Positions 54,196 to 62,498 of a DNA stretch of 64,000 nt are shown piece after piece. How positions within the stretch are numbered: position 1 is the stretch's first letter; each line of letters begins with the position of its first letter. Source of the stretch: Rheinheimera sp. EpRS3 (GTDB lineage: Bacteria; Pseudomonadota; Gammaproteobacteria; Enterobacterales; Alteromonadaceae); contig NZ_LNQS01000001.1 of assembly GCF_001513785.1 (NCBI RefSeq), forward strand, positions 1,488,001 through 1,552,000, given 5' to 3'. Below the pieces are notes generated by a model, which worked only from the letters and a program-made list of their open reading frames with translations, was not told the DNA's origin and searched no databases. A program made the translations under genes and the position numbers.

Positions 54196-56118
54196 ATGAC
54201 ATTGCAAAAAACCTTTATTGTTTGGCTGACCGGCTTAGTTGTTGTCATAGCTGCTATTGTCATCGCACTTATCTCCGGGCGCGAGGCCAGCAAGTTAACG
54301 CAGCAGCTTGAGCGCGAGCGCCAGCAACTGGGCGGTGAGATAGTGGCACTGCTAACGCTGACCGATAATCTGATGCAGGCACAGGTAAAAAGCAGTATGC
54401 GCTTGTTGAATCAACGTATCGCCCAAAGTGGTGCAGTAAGTGTTGGCCCGCCGGTCGATGTCGCGGGGCGCAGGGTAAACGATTTAGTATTTAATGGCAC
54501 AGGCCAGGCTAACCGTTTTGAACTGGTTGATGCCGTTACCGATATTATGGGCGGTACGGCCACCTTATTTAGCCGTGACAATAACGACTTTGTACGTATT
54601 TCCACCAATGTGATTACCAATAATAACAGAGCAATTGGCACAGTACTGGATCCTAACGGCCTGGCGATTGCCGCCATCCGCCGGGGGACGGCGTTTTATG
54701 GCGTGGTCGATATTCTGGGCAACCCTTTTGTTACCGGGTATGAGCCGGTAACGGATGGCAGCAACAATGTTATTGGTATCAGCTATGTGGGCTACCGTGC
54801 TGACTTAGAAGCGTTAAACCGCATAGTGATGCAAAGCCGCTTGTTGTCGCAGGGCTTTGTGGCTATTGAAGATCGCAGCGGCAAGGTGCGGGTAAATTCT
54901 GACAATATCGCCGTTGATGCGGTACAGCAAATTCTGGCCGGGCAAAGCGACGGCTGGCAGCAACAAACGCTGGAGTTTGCTCCCTGGGGTTATAAAGTGC
55001 ACCTGGTGTATTCAGAAACTGAAAGAAACGGCCTGGTGTGGCAAACCTTGCGCTCACTTATTGTGTTGGTGATAGTGTTTGGCATTCTGCTGATTGCGAT
55101 GGTGTTTTTCCTTACGCGCTACGTTGTTATTCAGCCACTGAATAAAGTAAATGCCTCGTTAGCCAATATTGTTGAAGGCGAAGGTGATTTAACCGCCCGC
55201 CTTAACTTTGACCGCAATGATGAAATAGGCACTATGGCCAGTGGCTTTGATGCGTTGCTGGACAGAGTGCGGCGCACTATTGTTGATGTGCAGCAGGTGT
55301 CCGGCGGGCTGAAGCACTCGGCGGCAACAATGGATCAGGCAGCAAAGCAGGTGTTGCACAAAATTACCCAGCAAACCCATGACACCTCAGCTATTGCTAA
55401 TGCCATAGAAGAAATGACCACCACCTCGCATGCTGTGGCCACCGGCGCGCTGGATGCAGAAACTGCCGCGCAGGAAGTGGCTACGCTGGCGCAGCAGGTG
55501 ATGACGGTTATTGAAAATACCGTAGCAAACTCGCAACAGCAAATGCGTGCTGTGGCAGAGTCGGAGCAGGCGATAAACTCACTGACCAAAGCCAGTCAGG
55601 ATATTGCCAAGGTGCTGGAAGTGATTAACAGTATTGCCGAGCAAACTAACTTGCTGGCACTTAATGCTGCCATTGAAGCGGCCAGAGCCGGTGAGCAGGG
55701 CCGTGGCTTTAGTGTGGTAGCCGACGAAGTAAGGTCATTAGCCGGCAGAACACAGGCCTCTACCGGTGAAATAAAACAGATGATCTCCGGCCTGGAAAGC
55801 GGTGTGGTGTCGGTTGCGCAAATCAACAGCCGCTATAAGCTGACTGTCGATGACAACGTTAAATTTGCCGAAGGTGCACGTAATGCACTGCATGCTGTGC
55901 AATCGGCAGTTGATCAGATAAAAAGCCAGAATGCCGGTATCGCCAGTGCCGCCGAGCAGCAAAGTACAGTGGCAGAAAATATTAACCAGAAAACCCGGCA
56001 AATTCGGCAGTTGGCACAAGACAGCGCACAGCAGTCTGAGCTGACACAACAAACCAGCGCTGCACTAATGCAACAATGCGAAACGCTGGTAACTATTTTG
56101 TCTGAGTACCGGGTGTAA
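54196..56118 (+). CDS. Methyl-accepting chemotaxis protein with Cache-type sensor
   Basis: A 640-residue chemoreceptor: TM1 ([19 protein letters not shown], ~8-26), a ~260-residue periplasmic Cache-like domain ([20 protein letters not shown]), TM2 ([20 protein letters not shown], ~288-308), HAMP, and a signalling domain. The hairpin tip [19 protein letters not shown] and [13 protein letters not shown] are near perfect matches to the family consensus. No CheB/CheR pentapeptide tether ends the protein. The Cache region resembles the single-Cache type that binds small carboxylates. It starts about 30 bases after the peptidase gene. Confidence 0.95.
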   Translation: MTLQKTFIVWLTGLVVVIAAIVIALISGREASKLTQQLERERQQLGGEIVALLTLTDNLMQAQVKSSMRLLNQRIAQSGAVSVGPPVDVAGRRVNDLVFNGTGQANRFELVDAVTDIMGGTATLFSRDNNDFVRISTNVITNNNRAIGTVLDPNGLAIAAIRRGTAFYGVVDILGNPFVTGYEPVTDGSNNVIGISYVGYRADLEALNRIVMQSRLLSQGFVAIEDRSGKVRVNSDNIAVDAVQQILAGQSDGWQQQTLEFAPWGYKVHLVYSETERNGLVWQTLRSLIVLVIVFGILLIAMVFFLTRYVVIQPLNKVNASLANIVEGEGDLTARLNFDRNDEIGTMASGFDALLDRVRRTIVDVQQVSGGLKHSAATMDQAAKQVLHKITQQTHDTSAIANAIEEMTTTSHAVATGALDAETAAQEVATLAQQVMTVIENTVANSQQQMRAVAESEQAINSLTKASQDIAKVLEVINSIAEQTNLLALNAAIEAARAGEQGRGFSVVADEVRSLAGRTQASTGEIKQMISGLESGVVSVAQINSRYKLTVDDNVKFAEGARNALHAVQSAVDQIKSQNAGIASAAEQQSTVAENINQKTRQIRQLAQDSAQQSELTQQTSAALMQQCETLVTILSEYRV

Positions 56119-56261
56119 ATTTTACGTATACCGACAAAATCGGCGAATAAGCGGCAGATTTGCAATAATCTGCTAGGGTTAACTTTGTTGCTTAAAAACT
56201 AATTAGTTAACAATTTGCTTATGATTTTTTTTGTCAGACCTGCTGTTGTGGGTACCTGTTG

Positions 56262-56696
56262 ATGGTGTGGTTGTTGTTTATGCATATTTGTGCCCTGGTG
56301 ATCTGGGCTGCTGCATTACTGATCTTACCGTTGCTGATCCATCATTCACAAACGCAGTTGGCTGATGCTGCCGGTAAGGGCGATGCGGTAGACCGTTTAT
56401 GGTTTACCCGTCTGGCCAGCCCGGTAGCGTTACTGGCTATAGTGTCAGGCACGGCTATTTTTGCCGTCAGCCGTAACTTTGACAGCTGGTTGCTGGTAAA
56501 GCTTACGCTGGTTACCGCTCTGGTAGTTTGCCATGTGCTGGCTGGCTTACTAATCCTGTATCGAAAGCGAGAACACGCCACGGCTATCGGCGCAAAATGT
56601 AGCAGCCTGTTTGCCGCTATTCTGCTGTTGTTGCTGGGTATTATTGTGTTAGTGCTGGTTAAACCCAGCCAGGACAGCTTGTTATGGTTTCTATGA
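56262..56696 (+). CDS. CopD/HemJ-like small membrane protein
   Basis: A 144-residue protein with four hydrophobic helices; start taken at the ATG 56262, just after an in-frame TTG. H-I-C in the first helix (MHICALVIWAAALLILP), a polar segment with WFTRLASPVALLAIVSG, and KLTLVTALVVCHVLAGLLI fit the CopD/HemJ (UPF0093) type of heme- or copper-related membrane protein. Its place at the head of a cytochrome c oxidase locus suggests a role in heme or copper supply. The assignment is by pattern only. Confidence 0.65.
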   Translation: MVWLLFMHICALVIWAAALLILPLLIHHSQTQLADAAGKGDAVDRLWFTRLASPVALLAIVSGTAIFAVSRNFDSWLLVKLTLVTALVVCHVLAGLLILYRKREHATAIGAKCSSLFAAILLLLLGIIVLVLVKPSQDSLLWFL

Positions 56697-56713
56697 CATA
56701 TCAACCTGCAGGC

Positions 56714-57193
56714 TCAGGGGTTAGCGTCTTGCTGCAACATGTCGTCGATATTGACACCAACGGCGTATTCATACACCAATCTGCCACCGAGATAGCCGGT
56801 TACGGTGATCAGCAAACCACTGAGTACCGACAAATAAAGTCCCTGTGGCATAATTACGCTGGCCGGGTCCGGCAAACGCAACAGCCAGTTCAGCGTTGCC
56901 AGCGACAGCAACATCACTGCCAGTATGGCATGGCACCAGGCGGTGATCAGTCGTCTGATCTGGCTTACCAGCAGCATATCCATCAAGCCGGCCAAACCGG
57001 CAATCCAGCCACCAATAGCGCCAACCCCAGCCAACCACAGGCTTGCTCTGGCCCAGAACAGATCGCCGCTGTACAAAAAGGCCAGATCTGTGGCAATCAG
57101 CCCGATCAGGGCCGCCACCGGAAAGTGAATAAGACCGGGGTGCAGAGGGTGGCCAAATATCATAATCTGGCTGGTAATGGGCTGCATCGACAT
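56714..57193 (-). CDS. DUF2231 family membrane protein
   Basis: A 159-residue four-helix membrane protein. The opening motif FGHPLHPGLIHFPVAAL (two or three His) is the signature of DUF2231 proteins, often found near respiratory or heme-containing complexes. The C-terminal tail NIDDMLQQDANP is cytoplasmic. It is encoded opposite to the oxidase genes and its start is only about a dozen bases from the likely start of subunit II, so the promoters must overlap the two reading frames. Confidence 0.85.
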   Translation of the reverse strand: MSMQPITSQIMIFGHPLHPGLIHFPVAALIGLIATDLAFLYSGDLFWARASLWLAGVGAIGGWIAGLAGLMDMLLVSQIRRLITAWCHAILAVMLLSLATLNWLLRLPDPASVIMPQGLYLSVLSGLLITVTGYLGGRLVYEYAVGVNIDDMLQQDANP

Positions 57194-57205
57194 AATACAT
57201 CTCGG

Positions 57206-57922
57206 CTGAAGTTAAAGATTAATAAACAAAAACGGCACCAACCCAGTCTAGCAGCTGTTGGTACAACTGGCTTGTTATTAAGCCTGACAGGCTGTTCTGG
57301 CCCCTTTTCCAGCCTGGATCCTAAAGGCCCGGCGGCTGCTGAAGTGGCGCTGTTATGGTGGGGGATGTTCGGTGTTGCCACGCTGATATTGCTGCTGGTG
57401 GCGGCACTGTGGTTTTACGCGATAAAGCGCCGCAGCGATGATAGCCCGACCATTCGGCCAAATGCCTGGTTGTGCTGGGGCGGGCTGGCCTTGCCGCTGC
57501 TCAGTATTGCCGTACTGCTGCTTATCGGTATTCCGGTTGGCCAGCGTATGTTGCCATTGCCCGACGCTAACGCGCTAAAGATTGAAGTAACAGGTCATCA
57601 GTGGTACTGGCAGGTGCATTATCCCGGCCATGCTATTGAACTGACTGATGAGCTGCATATTCCGGTTAATACACCGGTGTACCTGCAGCTGACCAGTGCC
57701 GATGTGATCCATTCTTTTTGGGTGCCCAGGCTGGGGGTAAAGCTGGATATGCTGCCGGGGCGCACTAATGTGTTACGGCTGCAAGCCTCTGAGGCCGGCA
57801 TTTACCGCGGCCAGTGCGCTGAATACTGTGGTTTGGGCCATGCCCATATGCAGTTTAGCGTTATTGCACACGAGCAAGCGACATTTGCCATCTGGTTAAA
57901 GGAGCATAGCGCTGATGACTGA
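57206..57922 (+). CDS. coxB: Cytochrome c oxidase subunit II (lipoprotein type), non-canonical start
   Basis: About 238 residues. The binuclear CuA site is intact (GQCAEYCGLGHAHMQF, with the distal His in DVIHSFWVPRLGVK), and two helices (VALLWWGMFGVATLILLLVAALWF and ALPLLSIAVLLLIGI) precede the cupredoxin domain with GHQWYWQVHYPG. A lipobox LSLTGCSG gives a lipid-anchored N terminus. No ATG, GTG or TTG lies at the right distance: candidates are CTG at 57206 (gives MKLKINKQKRHQ..., an ideal signal n-region), ATT at 57218, or a GTG at 57149 inside the DUF2231 gene. I chose CTG. It transfers electrons from cytochrome c to heme a. Confidence 0.88.
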   Translation: MKLKINKQKRHQPSLAAVGTTGLLLSLTGCSGPFSSLDPKGPAAAEVALLWWGMFGVATLILLLVAALWFYAIKRRSDDSPTIRPNAWLCWGGLALPLLSIAVLLLIGIPVGQRMLPLPDANALKIEVTGHQWYWQVHYPGHAIELTDELHIPVNTPVYLQLTSADVIHSFWVPRLGVKLDMLPGRTNVLRLQASEAGIYRGQCAEYCGLGHAHMQFSVIAHEQATFAIWLKEHSADD

Positions 57923-60437
57923 TATGAAAAAAGCGACAGCGTCAGCGGCCGATATTAATAAGCTGGCGCAGATCTGGGCTAACTTACCTGGTTGGGGCAG
58001 CCTGGCGGCGGTAAACCACAGCACTATTGGCTTGCGCTTTATGGTTACCGGCATGGTGTTCTTTCTGATCGGCGGTGTGCTGGCGATGTTGATCCGCACG
58101 CAGTTAGCGTTACCGGAACAAAGCATCCTTAGTGCTGATGTTTACGGCCAGCTGTTTAGCATGCATGGCAGTGTAATGATGTTTTTGTTTGCTATACCGG
58201 TACTGGAAGGTTTAGCCATATATCTGATCCCGAAGATGACCGGCAGCCGTGACTTACTGTTCCCGCGTCTCAGCGCGCTGGGTTACTACTGCTATCTGTT
58301 TGGCGGCATTATTATTATGTTCAGCCTGGTGCTGGGCATTGCGCCGGCTTCCGGCTGGTTTATGTATACGCCACTTAGCAGTAGCGAATTTTCGCCTGGG
58401 CCGGGCTCAGATTTCTGGTTACTGGGTATTACTTTTGTCGAAATTTCTGCCATGGCAGCCGGTATTGAACTGACAGTGTCTATTTTATGCAGCCGGGCCA
58501 AAGGCATGACACTAAGCCGGATGCCGTTGTTTTGCTGGTATATTCTGGTGATGGCGCTGATGATCGTATTTGGTTTTCCGCCGCTTATTCTTGCCAGTAT
58601 TCTGCTTGAGCTGGAGCGTGCTGCCGGTATGCCGTTCTTTACTGTGGCGGCAGGGGGCGATCCGCTGTTGTGGCAGCACTTGTTCTGGTTGTTTGGCCAC
58701 CCTGAGGTGTACATCATTTTTCTGCCGGCGGCCGGTATTGTCTCAACCCTGATCCCGGTATTCAGCGGCCGACCGATTGTCGGTTATCGCTGGGTGGTAA
58801 TCGGCATTATTTTAACCGGCTTTATCAGTTTTGGCCTTTGGGTACACCATATGTTCACGGTGGGTATTCCGCAGCTGGCGCAGGCATTTTTTTCCGTTGC
58901 CAGTATGTTGGTGGCGGTGCCTACTGCTATTCAGGTATTTGCCTGGCTGGCAACGCTGTGGTACGGCAAGGTAGTGTTTCGTTTGCCGATGCTGTGGATC
59001 TGTGGTTTTCTGCTGATTTTTGTTTGTGGCGGCCTGACCGGCGTTATGCTGGCACTGGTACCATTTAACTGGCAGGTACATGACACGCACTTTGTGGTGG
59101 CGCATATGCACTATGTGTTGGTGGGCGGCATGTTTTTCCCGTTGATTGCCGGCTTGTATTATTGGCTGCCATTGGTGTCTGGCCGTATGCCGTCTGAGAA
59201 GATTGGCCGCTGGGGATTTTGGCTGACATTCACCGGTTTTAACCTAACCTTTTTGCTGATGCATCTGACCGGCCTGCTGGGTATGCCGCGACGGGTTTAT
59301 ACCTATGAAGCTGGGCTGGGCTGGGACTGGCTTAATCTGCTGTCGTCGGTCGGCAGCTTTATTATGGCAATTGGCGTGGCGATGGTGCTGCTGGATTTAC
59401 TGCTGCATTTTTGGTTTGGCAAGCGCGCCAGTGCTAACCCCTGGCATGCTGATACGCTGGAATGGGCGCTGGATATGCCACCGGCACAGTATAATTTTGC
59501 CTCGTTGCCGGTAGTCACCAGCCGTCAGCCACTGTGGCACGACCCGACATTACCGCAACGTATTGCCGCCGGAGAAGGTGGTATGGCAGACGCCGCCAGC
59601 GGCCGCCGGGAAAACTGGGGCACGTCGGCCGTAAGCGCCCGCGTAGTGCAAACACTGCATCTGCCCGGCAACTCGTGGTGGCCGCTGTACAGTGCCCTGG
59701 CGCTGGCAATGGTTTGTATCAGCTTGCTATGCCGCTGGTATCCGCTGGCATTGCTTGCTGCTGCCGGCGCATTGGTATTGCTGCTGTGCTGGAGCTGGGA
59801 CAACGGTGCCAATCTACAACCCACAGCATCGCCTGGCGATGCTGAGCTGGCTTTGCCATTAGAGAGCCAAAGCACAGACGGGCCCGGCCGCTGGGGCATG
59901 GTAGTAACCTTACTGGCAAATGGCGCACTGTTTATGGCATTGCTGTTTGGCTGGTTTTACCTGTGGACAGCGGCACCGCAATGGTCGGCGCCTGCGGATG
60001 GGCCACTGCCGGTAACACTATTGCTGCTGTGTGGTGCCCTGGCAAGTGTTGCGGTATGGCAGTTTAACCGGTTGAGTGTGCAACTGGCTGATGGCCAAGA
60101 CAGCCATTTACACAGGCAGTTATGGCTTTGTGTTTTAACCGGCAGCGCGCATTTTATATTGTTACTGAGCTTATTTATTATGGCGCCCCTGGCCTATACC
60201 AGCAGCGCACATGATGCAGTGATTATGGTTATTTTACTGTATTTGCTCGGCCATGCCGGCCTGGCTGTAATATTAACAATGTTACAGGCGCTAAGGGTGG
60301 CGCGGGGTTATGTTAGTAAGCAACGGCCTTACGAGCCTCAGGTGGTAAAACCCTTCTGGTTTTATTATCTGAGTGTTTACTGGCTTAGCATTGGGCTGTT
60401 TTTTATTTTACCGCTTGGCTGGGGGCCGCTGTTATGA
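57915..60437 (+). CDS. ctaD: Fused cytochrome c oxidase subunits I and III
   Basis: An 840-residue fusion. Residues ~1-560 are subunit I: heme a ligand in MHGSVMMF, the His-Tyr pair and proton-channel Glu in FGHPEVYI, CuB ligands in WVHHMFTVG, and heme a3/a ligands in DTHFVVAHMHYV. After a linker rich in Ser/Asp (DMPPAQYNF...), residues ~600-840 form a seven-helix subunit III-like part (GPGRWGMVVTLLANGALFMALLFGWFYLW, then GSAHFILLLSLFIMA). The gene overlaps coxB by eight bases. Similar I+III fusions are known in caa3/aa3 lineages. It reduces O2 to water while pumping protons. Confidence 0.95.
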   Translation: MTDMKKATASAADINKLAQIWANLPGWGSLAAVNHSTIGLRFMVTGMVFFLIGGVLAMLIRTQLALPEQSILSADVYGQLFSMHGSVMMFLFAIPVLEGLAIYLIPKMTGSRDLLFPRLSALGYYCYLFGGIIIMFSLVLGIAPASGWFMYTPLSSSEFSPGPGSDFWLLGITFVEISAMAAGIELTVSILCSRAKGMTLSRMPLFCWYILVMALMIVFGFPPLILASILLELERAAGMPFFTVAAGGDPLLWQHLFWLFGHPEVYIIFLPAAGIVSTLIPVFSGRPIVGYRWVVIGIILTGFISFGLWVHHMFTVGIPQLAQAFFSVASMLVAVPTAIQVFAWLATLWYGKVVFRLPMLWICGFLLIFVCGGLTGVMLALVPFNWQVHDTHFVVAHMHYVLVGGMFFPLIAGLYYWLPLVSGRMPSEKIGRWGFWLTFTGFNLTFLLMHLTGLLGMPRRVYTYEAGLGWDWLNLLSSVGSFIMAIGVAMVLLDLLLHFWFGKRASANPWHADTLEWALDMPPAQYNFASLPVVTSRQPLWHDPTLPQRIAAGEGGMADAASGRRENWGTSAVSARVVQTLHLPGNSWWPLYSALALAMVCISLLCRWYPLALLAAAGALVLLLCWSWDNGANLQPTASPGDAELALPLESQSTDGPGRWGMVVTLLANGALFMALLFGWFYLWTAAPQWSAPADGPLPVTLLLLCGALASVAVWQFNRLSVQLADGQDSHLHRQLWLCVLTGSAHFILLLSLFIMAPLAYTSSAHDAVIMVILLYLLGHAGLAVILTMLQALRVARGYVSKQRPYEPQVVKPFWFYYLSVYWLSIGLFFILPLGWGPLL

Positions 60438-60796
60438 GCTGGCGGCGCTGGTGTAAACCGGGCCACCCGGCCCAGTTGGTGCTGGGGCTTAATCTCTGGG
60501 GGATCTGGTTTATTGCTATGTATGCCGGGTTATCGGTAGTGTGTCAGTTTGTAGCACCTGCGCCGCAAGATGGCGCTGCCAACTGGCTGAATTATGCACT
60601 TTTCGGCTTAACATTGATTGTTATAACACTGTTATTGCTGCTGGCAGGGCGGGGCTGGCGCTATTGCCAGAGCGTGCAGCAAGACAGCCGCCCGCAACGT
60701 TTTATTGCTTACGTTAGCACCGTTTTATATTTAATGGCTGCACTGGCGACACTGGCCGGTGCATTACCTGTGCTGGTATTACCGCCATGTATTTAA
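60434..60796 (+). CDS. Small membrane protein of the oxidase operon
   Basis: A 120-residue protein with three hydrophobic helices (LGLNLWGIWFIAMYAGLSVVCQ, YALFGLTLIVITLLLLLAG, YVSTVLYLMAALATLAGALPVL) and no recognised domain. It overlaps both neighbours by four and ten bases, so it is surely part of the ctaDE-ctaG unit. A subunit IV or assembly role is likely from position alone. Confidence 0.75.
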   Translation: MSWRRWCKPGHPAQLVLGLNLWGIWFIAMYAGLSVVCQFVAPAPQDGAANWLNYALFGLTLIVITLLLLLAGRGWRYCQSVQQDSRPQRFIAYVSTVLYLMAALATLAGALPVLVLPPCI

Positions 60797-61614
60797 GCCT
60801 GCGCTTACATAGCTGGCGTTTAGTGTGGCTGTTGGCGCTTAGCAGCCTTAGCCTGCCGTTACAGGCGCACAGTGTGCTACAAAGTGACGGCGAATCATTC
60901 TGGGCTGCGCTGATTGCGATACTGCTGTTAGCAGTATTTTGGCTGCTATATCTGCTTGGCAGTGTAAAGCGCCGGCCAGCGCTGTGGCAGGCATTGTTGT
61001 TTCATCTTGGCTGTATCTTGTGTGCTTTTGCCGTGACCGGGCCGCTGGATGACTGGGCAGAAATCAGCGCCAGCGCCCATATGGTGCAACATATGCTGTT
61101 TATGGTGGTAATAGCACCGCTATGGGCACTAAGCCAGCCGTTAGCTCAGTTTGCTGCTATCACCGGCAGTTGGGGCCGGCTAGTCTGGCAACCTTTGCTA
61201 AAGCTGAGCCATTATCCGCTTAGCCTGGCTTATTTGCATGCTGCCGTTGTCTGGTTTTGGCATACACCACACTTTTATGTGCTGGCGCTGGAACAGCCGT
61301 GGTGGCATCTGGTTGAGCATATTTGCTTTATGTTCACCGCGGCAATGTTGTGGTGGGCGGTGTTGCAGTGCAACGAGCGTAACCGCTCCTGGGCGTTGCT
61401 GGCGCTGTTGTTTACGCTGATGCATACCGGCTTTCTCGGTGCGATTCTGACCTTTGCCGACAGCTTACTGTATTACCCGACACATCAGCTCAGCGATCAG
61501 CAATTGGCCGGTTTGCTGATGTGGGTACCCGGCGCACTGCCTTATATACTGGCTGCGGCCTGGCTGGGTTATCGCTGGCTGCGCAGTGTGGCGGCAAATA
61601 ATGATGCCGGCTGA
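60787..61614 (+). CDS. ctaG: Caa3-type oxidase assembly protein CtaG (PF09678 type)
   Basis: A 275-residue protein with about seven helices. Recognisable blocks are AEISASAHMVQHMLFMVVIAPLWAL (residues ~93-117), AVVWFWHTPHFY and EHICFMFTAAMLWWAV, with several His that could hold copper. This family (Caa3_CtaG) is needed for assembly of caa3-type oxidases in Bacillus and is unrelated to the Cox11 family that shares the name. It closes the oxidase operon; the convergent transglutaminase gene ends two bases later. Confidence 0.9.
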   Translation: MYLSLRLHSWRLVWLLALSSLSLPLQAHSVLQSDGESFWAALIAILLLAVFWLLYLLGSVKRRPALWQALLFHLGCILCAFAVTGPLDDWAEISASAHMVQHMLFMVVIAPLWALSQPLAQFAAITGSWGRLVWQPLLKLSHYPLSLAYLHAAVVWFWHTPHFYVLALEQPWWHLVEHICFMFTAAMLWWAVLQCNERNRSWALLALLFTLMHTGFLGAILTFADSLLYYPTHQLSDQQLAGLLMWVPGALPYILAAAWLGYRWLRSVAANNDAG

Positions 61615-61616
61615 TA

Positions 61617-62498
61617 TTAGTCAGCCAGCGGTACCACATCTACCGCTACGCTAAGCTGATGCTCGCCGTTGCCGTGTAGTATGCCTTTTAGCGGCACTAC
61701 ATCGGCGTAATCGCGGCCCCAGGCCAGTGTCAGGTGCTGCTCGTCGGCCAGAATATTATTGGTCGGGTCAAAGTCTATCCAGCCCAGCGTGGGCTCAAAC
61801 ACGGCAAACCAGGCGTGCGAGGCATCGGCGCCAACCAGACGCGGTTGGCCCTCTGGTGGCCGGGTTTCCAGATAGCCACTAACGTAACGCGCCGGTATAC
61901 CGACACAGCGCAGGCAGCTGATCGCCAGTTGGGCAAAATCCTGACATACGCCTCTTTTATGCGCTAACACTTCAGATAAAGGCGTGACTACGGTACTGAA
62001 TTCCGGATCGTACTGAAATTCGGTAAATATAAGCTGGTTTAATGCCTGTGCCAACTGCAGTATATTCTGCCCGGGTTGCATTAATGGCGTTATTAACGCT
62101 TTAGCAGCGGGCAGCAGCGGGATCATCCGGCTGGCATGCTGACACAATAAGGCGTCTAAGGTTGTTGCATCGGTATGCTGGCGTAAATGGGCAAATAGCC
62201 CGTTGCTGTCGGTAGCATCACGTATTTTTAAAATATTATGCCGAGGCACAACCTGCAGTGTGCTGCGGGACGTGACACTGAGTAGTTTATGTGGCGGCTG
62301 TACATGAATAAAGTGCTGGGTATTACCAAAGCTGTCGGTGCGTTGCTGTATTGACGAAGGCGCGGGGGTTACGCTTAAGCTGCTGTGTTCTACCTGCTGG
62401 TAAGGCAACTGGCGCGGGGTTAACCAGGCCAGGTTATAGCTGTTTGCCACTGTCTGGGCGTAACGATATTCGGTTTGGTGAATAAGCTGATATTTCAT
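61617..62498 (-). CDS. Transglutaminase-like cysteine protease, SACTE/YebA type
   Basis: About 293 residues starting at ATG 62498, which shares one base with the stop of the gene before it (TAATG), so it is translationally coupled. It has an N-terminal beta domain (HQTEYRYAQTVANSYNLAWLTPR) and a papain-like transglutaminase core with Cys in HKRGVCQDFAQLA, His in DASHAWFAV and Asp in GWIDFDPTNN. It is cytoplasmic (no signal). Such proteins are regularly encoded with circularly permuted ATP-grasp and alpha-E proteins, a set predicted to make and process peptide tags; the substrate is unknown. Confidence 0.9.
   Translation of the reverse strand: MKYQLIHQTEYRYAQTVANSYNLAWLTPRQLPYQQVEHSSLSVTPAPSSIQQRTDSFGNTQHFIHVQPPHKLLSVTSRSTLQVVPRHNILKIRDATDSNGLFAHLRQHTDATTLDALLCQHASRMIPLLPAAKALITPLMQPGQNILQLAQALNQLIFTEFQYDPEFSTVVTPLSEVLAHKRGVCQDFAQLAISCLRCVGIPARYVSGYLETRPPEGQPRLVGADASHAWFAVFEPTLGWIDFDPTNNILADEQHLTLAWGRDYADVVPLKGILHGNGEHQLSVAVDVVPLAD

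Noticed and set aside
56684..57205. A long N-terminal extension of oxidase subunit II
   Set aside because: The extension is antisense to the DUF2231 gene, Gln/His-rich, and would place the lipoprotein signal about 200 residues inside the protein.
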